DNA of 64,000 nt from Folioceros fuciformis (Eukaryota; Anthocerotophyta; Anthocerotopsida; Anthocerotales), in contig JBNGIO010005847.1 in the NCBI GenBank assembly GCA_049999805.1, positions 76,274 to 140,273 on the forward strand. The letters are read 5' to 3'. The notes beneath the pieces are model-generated. The model had not been told where the DNA came from. It worked only from the letters and a program-made list of their open reading frames with translations, and ran no database searches. The position numbers and the translations under genes are program-made. This document shows positions 11,218-21,680 of this stretch, piece by piece. Each line of letters opens with the position of its first letter. Positions within the stretch are counted from its first letter, which is position 1.

Positions 11218-13084
11218 TTAATGTGGGAAGGATCCGACAAGGCGCAATTTCGGGACGTACTTGTTCAAAAGGGGCTCCTTCAATGCAGAGTCGCCAGTAG
11301 ACGGCTTCTCAATTGACGGTAAACACCTTTGCTCGTGTAACATTCTCGACTGGACTTTACCCCAGGTGATGAGATAGAGCCCCAACAGCACCAACAACGC
11401 CCCCAAGACACTGCACTCCAAACACGACTTCTCTGAATCAGCACAAAGCTGGGTAGGTAAGGGAAAAATTGCAATAAACTTGAGTGCTTGAACATGCCTT
11501 CCCAAGTAGACAACGTCGCCGAGAAAGAGAAGGCCAAACAAAGCTGATACAACTGGCTGCAAGGGAATATATGCCCCCACCAGGAAAGGTCCACTTCGTT
11601 GGAAGCACCATGTGTTAAGTGCGAAGTTCAGTCCAGATGCCATTGCGCCCTGCAGAGACACGAATCACAGTACAGAAACGAGATAGGTCACTGTACTCAG
11701 TGACTCGGCAAAAGGAGAGACAGTGCACCAGCAGAATAACCTTCGTCAGAATGTCTACCGACGAGACCTGTAATTCTAGCTAAACTCACCGCATACGTGA
11801 TGGAAGCAATGTCAAGGCGGCTGGTTACGATCCAGGCATTGGTATCTTGTACCGTGAGCAATCCCGTCACGATTAGGAAAATAGTTCCGAAGAACATAGC
11901 AATAGCTGTTTCAGAGAGAGGTGCGGGATATCTTGACAGAATCGGAGCCTGCAACAAGGAAAGGCGGGTCAAATGCTTCAGCTGTCACAGGTTCTTGGGC
12001 TGCAGCCACACAGTAGTCGTGTGGGATCTACGTGAGCACCTCAAAGAAAAATCACTGCTTCTACCTGCAAGTTTACATATATTCCCATACACAAGGTGTT
12101 GGCAATGAGACAAGCAGAGCCGAACTGCCAGGGTGTTATGCCCAACTCCGACAACTTTGAACCAATGAAAGTGGAAGTGTAAAGAGCCAGTTTCTCCGAT
12201 TGTGCATGAAGCAGCTCGGTTGATTCAGATCCCAGCACAATTGGGCCCATGTAAAAAGTCATGAGCACGGCACCAGATAGAGAAGACAAAACACCGAGAA
12301 CCTTGGCCTGTCCATCTCGCCTTTTGATACATACTTCCTCAATCCTGACATGACGCTCAATAGTCAGCTCTCGTGGATAGTCATCACTAACACAGCAAAA
12401 CGGAGGCTCATTTTCACGGTTACCTGAAGAGAAAAGCAAACAGAAACGTAAACATCGGAGTTGCAATCTGCACTGCCGCGGCATACGCTGTGGAGGTGAG
12501 AGCCAGCCCGGTGAGAAAGAAGACCTGGTTTCCAAAGATTCTGGTGCAGCCAGCAAGCATGCAACACGACATAAGTACCAAATTGTTCCGAGCCACCAAC
12601 GAGCCCGAGTGCACCACAAAGAGAACCAAGCAGCGCACCCCGTGAACCCCGAAATAAACAGAAGCAGCCAGACGTAGCTCGTCAAGCGCGTTCTCTCCCC
12701 CCTGCAACAAGAAAGACAGACCGCATTGAACATTCGGAGCAAGAAATTGAAGACTGGCGCAGCGCAATGCACCGTGCCATGCAGATTGCAGACTGAAGGC
12801 TGAGGCGAGACGAATCGAAGCAAATGGCACAACCTGGACTAGTTCAGAGGATAGTCAGCACCGTACTTCTCCAGAAAGTATCCGAACCCTGCCACCAGAG
12901 TCACTCCGATGATATTCCGGTAGACGGCGAACACAAACCGGTCCACACCGTTGCTGAGCGCGGCCTTGGTGAGAACATAGTATCCCGCAGCGCCGAGCTG
13001 GGTGATGACAAGCGCCACATGCACCTTCCAAATGCCGCCATCCATCCACTGGCCCGCGCGGTTGCGAGGAGGCGCCATGGCCAT
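11218..13084 (-). CDS. WAT1-related (UMAMIT/EamA) membrane transporter
   Basis: Seven exons join as 13084-12867, 12701-12639, 12540-12424, 12344-12065, 11948-11790, 11649-11498 and 11410-11218, giving 393 residues. The family consists of plant drug/metabolite transporters with ten membrane helices and two EamA halves, which export amino acids or auxin-related compounds. Typical blocks are seen in order: HVALVITQLGAAGYYVLTKAAL, FLEKGERTRL, GIFGNQVFFLTGLALTSTAY, RRDGQAKVLGVLSSLSGAVL, ITYAGAMASGLNFALNTWCF and LFLGDVVYLGSVLGALL, with a final YLITWGK before a cytosolic tail. The intron between DVVYLG and SVLGALL has a GC donor (AAG|GCATGT), because any GT alternative breaks the frame. The substrate cannot be told from sequence. 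Two in-frame ATGs (13084, 13078) compete as start. Confidence 0.92.
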
Positions 13085-14604
13085 CGCGAAGCTTAGGCTT
13101 AAGCTCTGGAGCTCACGCTCGACCGCGACCTCGCTCGCACGGTCACTGGTACACTCTGCCGCGACGCCTGCACTGGCACAATGCGCGGTGGTCACGAGTC
13201 GAACGATTCGCGTCTTTCGTCTCCCTTGAACTTTGTGTGTGTCAGAGCGGCCCAGATGCGGTACAGCCGGTTACGCTCCACCACAATTTGGGGTGGGGTG
13301 GTCATGCTTTGGCTGTGTGTGGCATGCAACAAAATGAGGTCGCAGTCGAGCCGTCGAACCCAGTCAAAGCGTCCAGGTGCTGGCTCCAGCGTCCCATAAT
13401 TAAATATAGAATGTTTCTTCTTCTCCCACCCTTCAAAAAAAGCTACGGAACAACATGACAAATCCCTCTCACACGTGTCCTTCACGTATTGATCTCCCGC
13501 GTCTTTTCACACGAGCTGCCCTCATTGGCCTCATTGGATGGGTTCCGGACATTTCCCCATTTTTTTAAGACAAAGAACATCATATCGCTACCCGACAAAA
13601 AAATGTTTGTTCGCTTGGACTGTTGCGTCTGGCACGTCGCCAACGGAACATCCTTCGGAATTGAAATACAGACATATGCATGTAACTGGGCAGGATGACA
13701 CCACTCCGGGAAGCCTTTCAATCCTAACGCTATGAGAGGAGTCTTCATACACGACGGAGTCGTAAAGTTAGATTCTTCTTTAAGAAATTTTATTGTGAAC
13801 AAATTTTCCCCGGGTCCGCAGTCCCTTGGAGCTCCAATGGGGCCACGGCCTCCAGTCTTTACAAGGCATTAATATGGGACCCACACTGGGCTTTTGGCAT
13901 TTTTTGTTCATATTTTCTACACGGTCCTCGCAATTTTTTACATACTACCCCTTTTTCCTTTTATGTTTTGTGCACCGTCCTAATATCTCTTTCTTTGTCA
14001 TTTATAGCTAGTTTTGGAGGGCTTTGGTATGGCTATGCATCTATGCTTTTTAAATGGTATTAGCAACTTTCAACCATAGGTTGAAAGTGTCCCTTCAAGG
14101 TGAAAGAGCTTGAAGTTGGTTTCATGCATCTCATATTATGGCCTTCTTTTGATAGTGGGTGGGCATTACTCTTCAATGGGTGCTGGTAAACAAGATTTAC
14201 GGAATGATAAGCTAGTGTAGAGAAGGTAGCATGAGCATCTCATTTCGGTGATAAGTTGACCCATTTTATAGCGTTACACACGATGGCTTTGGGGTCTAAT
14301 CCTTTTCTGTTCGAATGCTTTCGCGGTTTAATTTCCTCTTCCTCGAAGCAAATAGGTCTTCCGTCTTGTTTCTTAAGAAAGTTTGTTTTGCATAGAATGG
14401 GACATCGATGTAAATAGACCAACAAGATTATGACTTGTCGTGAACTCGAGTCAGGCACAACTTGTCTTGGGCTCTGACTTTGTTTGCCGTCGATAGCTGT
14501 TTTCGGAGCTGTTTTCGATAAGCTGTGCGCAACATTGCGCAAGACTTGGTATGGTCTTCCATGTGCTGAACTCAGCCCGCGAGCGACAAGGGGTGTGCAC
14601 GGAG
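13085..14604. other. Divergent intergenic region, 1.5 kb
   Basis: It lies between the starts of the WAT1-related gene (minus) and the PMT gene (plus), so it should hold both promoters. I recognise no gene or element. T-rich stretches occur at 13900-14000. An upstream in-frame ATG at 14551 could lengthen the PMT protein by 18 residues. Confidence 0.4.
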
Positions 14605-16755
14605 ATGGCGAGCTTCACGCGGACACGGTCACCTCGGCTAAGATGTGGGGCGAAGGTGGTCTTTGTCGCGATTCTTTACGTGCTGGTCGGATGGGCTTTA
14701 TGGTTTCCTGGTGGAGCCCATGTTCATCTTACAGCTGGTCAGCTGGCATCTTCGATTTGGAGGGCTCCTGGGAGGGACGTCGACAGCGGGTGTAGCGCAT
14801 GGAAAGATGAACATTCACAGAGTAGGGGATCCGGAGACGGTGCAGACAGGGGTTTGGAGTACGAAGATCCACAGCTTGGTCATCCCCGTCCCTCCTATGA
14901 TGAGTCCGAGTATCGCGACCTGCCTGGCGAGGAGGACTCCGTCTTCCGAGCTGATGGGAATGAAGTCGAGGGCTCAGCTTCGCCATGGAGACTGTGCAGC
15001 TGGGATGGTGCAGAAGACTATATCCCCTGCCATCGAAACGGGGCTCTGGCCGCGAGTAACGGCAGCGGTGGTCGATCTAGCTTGCTGCCCGGCGCGTCTG
15101 ACGTGTACAGCCACTGCCGTGGGGCAGAGGTGATGTCCGTGGCCCAATGCCTCGTGCCGGTGCCGGAGAAGTACAAGACGCCCCTCCGCTGGCCGATGAG
15201 TCGAGAAGCCGTCTGGTACCATAACGTTCCTCATGAGCAGGGGGGTTATGACAGGGACGAGGTGAGTTTCTTCTCGGTGGCTACACGACATGACGATTTT
15301 CTTGCCTTCCCGTTCCCATACTTCGACCGGAGGTCGTACAAGGGAGCTCATCCTGCCACGTACATCGATCTGGTTGAGAAGAGCAAGCCCGAGGTTGCGT
15401 GGGGCAACCGGACTCGCGTTGTGCTGGATGTTGGCGGCGGTGCTGGGAGCCTCGGAAGCTACTTGTTTGATCGGGATGCCATCACCATGTCCACGTTTGC
15501 ATTAACGCGTGCGTCCACCTCGTACGAGACTCAGGTATACTTGCTACTTGCATCCTGGTGATGGATAGGATTGCATCCATCCCTGTGTCTGAACAGGGAG
15601 TGTAGCGTGGTAACGTCTAGCTCCTCCATGTCGTGAATCACAGCCATTGCCGTACATGATCCAGATTCTTGTGTCTCCTGGATGTAGATAGCGTTGGAAA
15701 GAGGAGTTCCGGCAGTCTCAACTGACATCACGACCCAGAGGCTCCCCTTTCCCAGCAACGTGTACGACCTTGTTAACTGTGCTCGGTGTGCTGTGGAATG
15801 GAATGAAGACGACGGCAGGCTTCTGCTCGAGGTGGACAGACTTCTCCGGCCGGGTGGATACTTCGTCTGGTCGGCAAAGGCTGTGTACAAACAAGATACG
15901 GAGAGGCGGCAGGCGACCTGGGCCACCATGGTCAGTCTTGCAGCAAGCATGTGCTGGACGTTGCAAGCGAAAGCCACGAATTCCAAGCGCAGGTTTGGTA
16001 TTGCAGTCTTCCAGAAGAGCAGCAGCAACGAGGAATGCTTACAGAGCAGGGCCAGCAGGCTGCAAAAGTCCGAGAAGTTCGCGCCCATCTGCACCCACCA
16101 GGATCCCGGCCCCGACGCAGCATGGTACACCGCGGTCCAGCCCTGCATATACCCAGTTCCCAAGCTGGGCGCAGCGCGGCCCGCAGCGTGGCCCGCCCGC
16201 CTGGTCGCAGCCCCTGCCGGAGTCGACCCGACGGACTTTCTGGAAGACACGATGCGTTGGGCCTGGATCGTGGAGCACACGTACACGAGGGAGCTGCTGA
16301 TCGACTGGGCGGCAGTGCGGAACGTGATGGACATGGGCGCGGGATATGGGAGCTTTGCTGCGGCGCTCGTCGAGCACCCCGTCTGGGTGATGAACGTCGT
16401 GGATCCCATCAGCTCGTCCGACACCCTCCCAGTTATCTTCCAGCGGGGGCTGGTGGGAATATATCACGACTGGTGCTTACCTTTCAGCACGTTCCCGAGG
16501 ACCTACGATCTGGTGCATGCAGACCATGTTCTGTCCAGGCTGCAGAGAAGGTGTTCCCTGGAGCACGTGGTGGTGGAACTGGATCGGATAATGAGGCCTG
16601 GCGGCTGGCTGGTTGTGAGGGACCTGCACCAGCTGCTGGACAACAAGCTATGGCCGTTGCTGGAATCGTTGCACTGGGACGTCGTGTTTTCCTTCGTGCA
16701 GGAACCAAACATGCTTTTGGCTGCGAGAAAGACGAGGTGGAGGCCTGGAATGTGA
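14605..16755 (+). CDS. PMT-type putative Golgi methyltransferase (DUF248)
   Basis: Two exons, 14605-15534 and 15688-16755, give 665 residues. PMT proteins are type II Golgi membrane proteins thought to methylate pectin or other wall polysaccharides. A short basic N-terminus is followed by a membrane anchor (about residues 16-34, VVFVAILYVLVGWALWF) and an acidic linker. Then come DYIPCHRN, HCRGAE, CLVPVPEKYKTPLRWPMSR and VWYHNVPH. The first SAM-like loop is VLDVGGGAGSLGSYL near residue 273, and the second is NVMDMGAGYGSFAAAL near 521. CLPFSTFPRTYDLVHAD and DRIMRPGGWLVVRD complete the usual pattern. The splice joins ETQ to IALERGVPA. The gene ends 152 bp before the convergent PPR gene ends. Start at 14605 was preferred because the anchor then sits close to the N-terminus. 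Confidence 0.9.
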
Positions 16756-16907
16756 CGATCCAGAAGGGTGTTCAGGTCTCACATTGTTGTTCCGAGCCTT
16801 AGGGAAGATGGGGGAGATGAGCCCGGAGCAGCTTCTTGCGAGAAGAGAACTTCTGAATGTGACTCAGTGGAATATCGTACTCTGTGCTCTTGTAGGTTAG
16901 TGGAGTT

Positions 16908-19900
16908 TCACTTAGGGTTTAGGTTGAGATTTGGCACCTGATGGTCCGGACTGTGGTCTTCTCTTGACGAACTTAGCACTTGACCTTGGTTTCGAGAGGA
17001 GGGTAGAGGTGGTATCGTCCGATCCCCAGCCACAAAACAATGCACCAGGCCATCCATGTCTGTCCACCAGCTCTGGCCTGCCTCCTTCCAGGCCCCTATT
17101 CCTCTTCTCCAGGTCTGAATCTCCTGTGCCTGCTGCCACATCTCGACACCAGCGTAGATGTTTGACATCAACACGTATGCTGCTGAGTCTTTCTTGTCTA
17201 ACTTCAATGCTTCATCGAAGGCGTGGAGTCCCACATCCGTGTCCCTCCACTTCTGACAAGCACCTAACAGAGTGTGCCACACCGCAGAGTCAGGAGGTAC
17301 TGGCATTGTCCTTGCGAGATGCAGTGCTTCGTGCAGGTGCCCTGCACGGCCGAGGAGATCCACCATGCACGTGTAGTGCTCCACAGAGGGACTGATGCCG
17401 CAGAGCTTCATAGCCTGGAAGTATTCCCGCCCAACGGTGACTAGACCTGTGTGGCTGCATACTGTTAGGACGCTGAGGAATGTGCTACCAGATGGTTCCC
17501 TGGCATCCTCTTTTACTCTGTGAAATAAGTCCAAGACTGCATCACTGTTTCCTTGACGTGCGAAGCCTGCAATCAGTGCATTCCAGGTGACAATATCTCT
17601 TTGGGGCAAGGAATCAAACGCTTGCTGTGCATCGACCATGCTACCGCATTTTCCATACATGTCTATCAGAGCGCTGGCTACAACAACGTCGGATTGGAGG
17701 CCTTGTTGTGTGATCTGTGCATGAAGCTCCCTTCCCAGATGTAAGGCCGCCACTTCGGCACATGCCTGCAGGAGGCACACATATGTTACGGAATCGGGTG
17801 CAGCCTTGCCTTCTCGTTGCATAAGCCTGTAGAGACCAAGAGCTTCCTGCGCCATACCCTGCTGGGAATGTCCTGCGATCATGGCGTTCCATGTTCCCAC
17901 GTGTTTTTGGGGAAGCCCGTGAAACACATTCCATGCATCTTGGAGACTGCCACACTTGGCATACATGTGCACCAAACTGCTGGCGACAACCACATCCACT
18001 TCATGGCCCCATCCTCTGATTTGTGCATGAAGCTGCTTTCCTGTCTCCAAAGCCGAAGGGCCCATATTTGCACATGCTTGAAGGAGACTCACAAAAGTCA
18101 CTGCATTGGGTGTGACCGTGCCTCCTTCTTGCATCGCGCTGTAAAGAGAAAGGGCATCCTGACCCCTGCCCTGCTGGGAGTACCCTGCTACCATGGCACT
18201 CCATGTCACCACATTTTTTTCTTCCAGACCATCGAACACGGCCCGAGCGTCCTCTATGCTGCCACACTTGGCATACATGTTTAAAAGACTGCTTGCGACA
18301 AACAAATCGGCCTGAAGCCCTTGTTTACTAATTTGTGCATGAAGCTGCCTCCCGGTCTCCAAGGTGCTGGTGCCGCCACTTGCACATGCCTGCAGAAGAC
18401 TCACAAATGTCCCAGAACCCAGTCCATTGATGTCATAGTCTTGCATAGCACCGTAGAGACGTAGAGCATTGTGCCACATGCCCTGTCGGGAATATCCTGC
18501 TATCATGGCATTCCAAGACAGGACACTTTTCTGTCCAAGCAGGTCAAATAGTCCCTCTGCATCGACAAGGCTGCCGCACTCTGCATACATGTATACCAAA
18601 CTGTTCGCAACAGACTCGTCGGCCTGAAGCCCCTGTGCTCTAATCTGGGCGTGCAGCTGCCTCCCTTTCTCCAAAGCCGGGGTACCCACGCTTGCACATG
18701 CGTGTAGGAGAGTCACAAACATTACAGAATTGGGTGCAAGAGCGCCTTGTTCCTGCATTTCCGTGTAGAGACCAAGGGCTTCCTGGCCCATGCCCTGCTG
18801 GGAATAGCCTGCAATCAAGGCACTCCACGTCACCACATTTTTCTGACCAAGCCCGACAAACACCCTCTGCGCGTCCTCTAGGCTGCCGCACTTCCCATAC
18901 ATGTTTATCAAACTGTTGGCTACGAACAGATCATCCTGAAGACCTTGTTCTCTGACCAGAGCATGAAGCTGCTTTCCCTTCTCCAATGCTGAGGTGCCTA
19001 TACTTGCACATGCCTGCAGGAGGGACACAAACGTCCCAGAATTAGGTGTGACAATGCCTTCCTCTTGCATGTCCGCGTAAAGACGAAGAGCATCCTCCCC
19101 CATGTCCGCATGGGAATACCCTGCTATCATGGTATTCCATGTCACAACATTTTTATACACCAGCCCATCAAACACGCCGTGTGCATCCTCTAGGCTCCCG
19201 CACTTTGCGTACATATTGACCAAGCTGTTGGCCACAAACAAGTCACCCTGAAGGCCCTGCTCTCTGATTTGTGCATGGAGCTGCTTCCCATTGTCCAAAG
19301 CCAGAGTGCCCACAATTGCACATGCCTGCAGAAGGGGCACAAAGGTCACGGAATTAGGAGCACTCACACATTCTTCTCGCATGGCAATGAGAAGCTGAAG
19401 GGATTGCAGGCCTTTGCCATTCTTGGAATATCCCGCTATCAACGCATTCCACGTTCCCACATCTTTCTTAGACATTCCATCAAACACACCCTGAGCATCC
19501 TCTAGGCTCCCACACTTCGCATACATGTCAACCAAGCTGTTCGCTAGACACACATCAGCCTGAAGCCCTTGTTCTCGAATCAGCGCATGAAGCTGCTTGC
19601 CCTTCTCTAAACCGGTGGTGCCCAAACTTCCACACGCTTGCAAGACGGACACAAATGTCACAGCATTGGGTGCAGACATACCTTCCTCTTGCATAGCACT
19701 GAGAAGATTAAGAGCTTTTAGCTCCATGCCCGACTGGGAATATCCTGCGACCATAGCATTCCAGGTCACCACATCTTTCTGAGGAAGCCCATCAAACACG
19801 CGCTGAGCATCCTCTATGCTGCCACACTTGGCATACATGTTTACCAAACTGTTGGCTACAAACGCATCTCCCTCCAGCCCTCGCTCTCTCATGTATGCAT

Positions 19901-21194
19901 GAAGCTGCCTCCCCTTCTCCAAAGCGGGGTGGCCAATACTTGCACAGGCCTGAAGAAGGCAGACAAGCGTCACACCATCAGGTGCGACACTTCCCTCGTA
20001 AAGCATAGCTTGGTGAAGAGCAAGAGCTTCCTGCCCCATGCCGTGTTGTGTATATCCTGCTATCATGGCATTCCAAGAAACCACATTCCTTTCGCCAAGG
20101 CTGTCAAAAACATCCCTAGCGTCCTTCAGGCTGCCACACTTCGAGTACATGTTCACCAGGCTCCCACCTACAACTACATCAGCCTGAAGTCCTCGTTCTC
20201 TAATCTGTGCATGAAGGTGCCTCCCTTCCTCCAAAGCCGGGGTGCCCAAACCAGCACAGGCCTGCAGGAGGGATACAAACGTCACCGAATTGGGTGCAGC
20301 CAGCCCTTCTGCTTGCATTGCACTGTAAAGAAGAAGGGCTTCGTGCCCCATCCCCTTCTGCGCATATCCTGCTATCATCGCACTCCAAGTCACCACATTC
20401 TTCTGACGAAGCCTGTCAAACACGCCTTGGGCTTCTTCCACGCTGCCACACTTCCCATACATGTCCACCAAGCAGCTCGCAACAACCAGATTGGGCTCCA
20501 CCCCACTAGCCAACAAATCAGCATGCACCTGCTGCCCCGCTTCCAAGTCTCTTGCCCTCCCACAGGCCTGAAGGGCTGCAACAAACACATGCGCATCCGG
20601 CTTCACACTCGATCCCCGCATCCGCTGATATAGTTGCACTGCCAGCTTATCCTGCCCATGTTTCACATGAGCAGAGATAATGGCCGACCACGTGAAGGCA
20701 TCCGGCTCGGCAACCATCGTAAACACATCCACAGCTTCCTGCAACCTGCCACGGGACGCATACATTCGCAGGATGTGGTTGCACAGGAACGTATCCGACT
20801 GGTATCCCTTCCTAACGCTGAGAGCATGAGCACGCCGACCCAGGCACAGATCCTTGTTATCCACACAGTTTTTCACAACCGTGTTGAAGAGAAGTTGCGG
20901 AATGCGACAGTCCGTGAGCACCAAGACTCCCAAAGCCTCGACAGCCTCAGCGAGCTGGCCCTGCTGACATAGTCTTCCTACAGTCTCAGCAGTTGCCCGC
21001 CTTTCATATCCTACAGGCCATCGATGCTCATGATGATCCACCACGATCCACTTAGACGGAGAGGCCCGACAAACTACTTGCATGGTGCATAAAGGAAGAG
21101 CAGCCAGCTGCACATGTGCCTGAGATGCTTTGCTGAAGATGTCGGGCCGCAGGACCTCGTGGGATGGCGATTCCCCTGAGATGGTAGCACGCAT
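16908..21194 (-). CDS. Giant PLS-class pentatricopeptide repeat protein, E/E+ type without DYW
   Basis: A single uninterrupted frame of 1428 residues. PPR proteins of the PLS class bind organelle RNA and usually specify C-to-U editing sites. Eleven copies of the MYxKCGSLEDAxxVFDGL motif recur every 104 residues, each followed by KNVVTWNAMIAGYS, an APNSVTFVSLLQACA block and GKQLHAQIREQGLQ. An E-like segment follows (MVDLLGRAGHLHEALHL, then SAAYVLMSNIYAG). The E+-like end WWTDMDGLVHCFVAGD is reached, but the DYW deaminase that should follow is absent, replaced by about 40 unrelated residues ending in NLNLNPK. Any editing role would need a deaminase partner. An organelle-targeting N-terminus is likely but not clear; ATGs at 21194 and at the MQVVCRASPSK position both fit. 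The lack of introns is normal for this family. Confidence 0.93.
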   Translation of the reverse strand: MRATISGESPSHEVLRPDIFSKASQAHVQLAALPLCTMQVVCRASPSKWIVVDHHEHRWPVGYERRATAETVGRLCQQGQLAEAVEALGVLVLTDCRIPQLLFNTVVKNCVDNKDLCLGRRAHALSVRKGYQSDTFLCNHILRMYASRGRLQEAVDVFTMVAEPDAFTWSAIISAHVKHGQDKLAVQLYQRMRGSSVKPDAHVFVAALQACGRARDLEAGQQVHADLLASGVEPNLVVASCLVDMYGKCGSVEEAQGVFDRLRQKNVVTWSAMIAGYAQKGMGHEALLLYSAMQAEGLAAPNSVTFVSLLQACAGLGTPALEEGRHLHAQIRERGLQADVVVGGSLVNMYSKCGSLKDARDVFDSLGERNVVSWNAMIAGYTQHGMGQEALALHQAMLYEGSVAPDGVTLVCLLQACASIGHPALEKGRQLHAYMRERGLEGDAFVANSLVNMYAKCGSIEDAQRVFDGLPQKDVVTWNAMVAGYSQSGMELKALNLLSAMQEEGMSAPNAVTFVSVLQACGSLGTTGLEKGKQLHALIREQGLQADVCLANSLVDMYAKCGSLEDAQGVFDGMSKKDVGTWNALIAGYSKNGKGLQSLQLLIAMREECVSAPNSVTFVPLLQACAIVGTLALDNGKQLHAQIREQGLQGDLFVANSLVNMYAKCGSLEDAHGVFDGLVYKNVVTWNTMIAGYSHADMGEDALRLYADMQEEGIVTPNSGTFVSLLQACASIGTSALEKGKQLHALVREQGLQDDLFVANSLINMYGKCGSLEDAQRVFVGLGQKNVVTWSALIAGYSQQGMGQEALGLYTEMQEQGALAPNSVMFVTLLHACASVGTPALEKGRQLHAQIRAQGLQADESVANSLVYMYAECGSLVDAEGLFDLLGQKSVLSWNAMIAGYSRQGMWHNALRLYGAMQDYDINGLGSGTFVSLLQACASGGTSTLETGRQLHAQISKQGLQADLFVASSLLNMYAKCGSIEDARAVFDGLEEKNVVTWSAMVAGYSQQGRGQDALSLYSAMQEGGTVTPNAVTFVSLLQACANMGPSALETGKQLHAQIRGWGHEVDVVVASSLVHMYAKCGSLQDAWNVFHGLPQKHVGTWNAMIAGHSQQGMAQEALGLYRLMQREGKAAPDSVTYVCLLQACAEVAALHLGRELHAQITQQGLQSDVVVASALIDMYGKCGSMVDAQQAFDSLPQRDIVTWNALIAGFARQGNSDAVLDLFHRVKEDAREPSGSTFLSVLTVCSHTGLVTVGREYFQAMKLCGISPSVEHYTCMVDLLGRAGHLHEALHLARTMPVPPDSAVWHTLLGACQKWRDTDVGLHAFDEALKLDKKDSAAYVLMSNIYAGVEMWQQAQEIQTWRRGIGAWKEAGQSWWTDMDGLVHCFVAGDRTIPPLPSSRNQGQVLSSSREDHSPDHQVPNLNLNPK

Positions 21195-21680
21195 TTGGCA
21201 ATCTACAGAACTTCAGAAAGGCCTTGGGGCAGAATATTTACCCCATACTGACGCTGAAACAATATTGCGCAAGTCTGCAATAAGTACGGGACTCCCTACC
21301 CTGAAATGCACGTTATTCTTCAGCACTTGGCAAATATTGACAGTCGTTCTCCATGCGTCTGATGCGTGTGTCGTCGACTCGCATGACACGAACCGAACTT
21401 CCTTTAGAGGCAGGCCTATACGGCATTAACTTGCCACCCCGTTCTCCTCGAGCGTCAAAGGGAGTACAGAGATGCTGGAGATGAGCCCCAAGGATCCAGC
21501 GGTGAACCATACGAAGAGTTAAACGAGAACAGCCGAGGCAGAGGCCGTGCTGTACTCACTGCATCCAAGAAATCCTAGAACTCTTAATGCGCTCCCAGAG
21601 GATCAGCAGCTGAGTCGATGCCATCCCGGTACCCTTGCTCCTGGGGCAGTGGATATGGGACACGGCTTGTGGAATTAGAA
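21195..21680. other. Spacer between PPR and EDA2-like genes
   Basis: About 490 bp holding the PPR promoter and the 3' end of the peptidase gene, which are in tandem on the minus strand. Nothing else is recognised. Confidence 0.4.

Noticed and set aside
15531-16424. 297-codon minus-strand frame opposite the PMT gene
   Set aside because: Antisense shadow of a GC-rich conserved exon; no domain.
19899-20633. 244-codon plus-strand frame opposite the PPR gene
   Set aside because: Its repeats follow directly from the 312-bp periodicity of the PPR modules.
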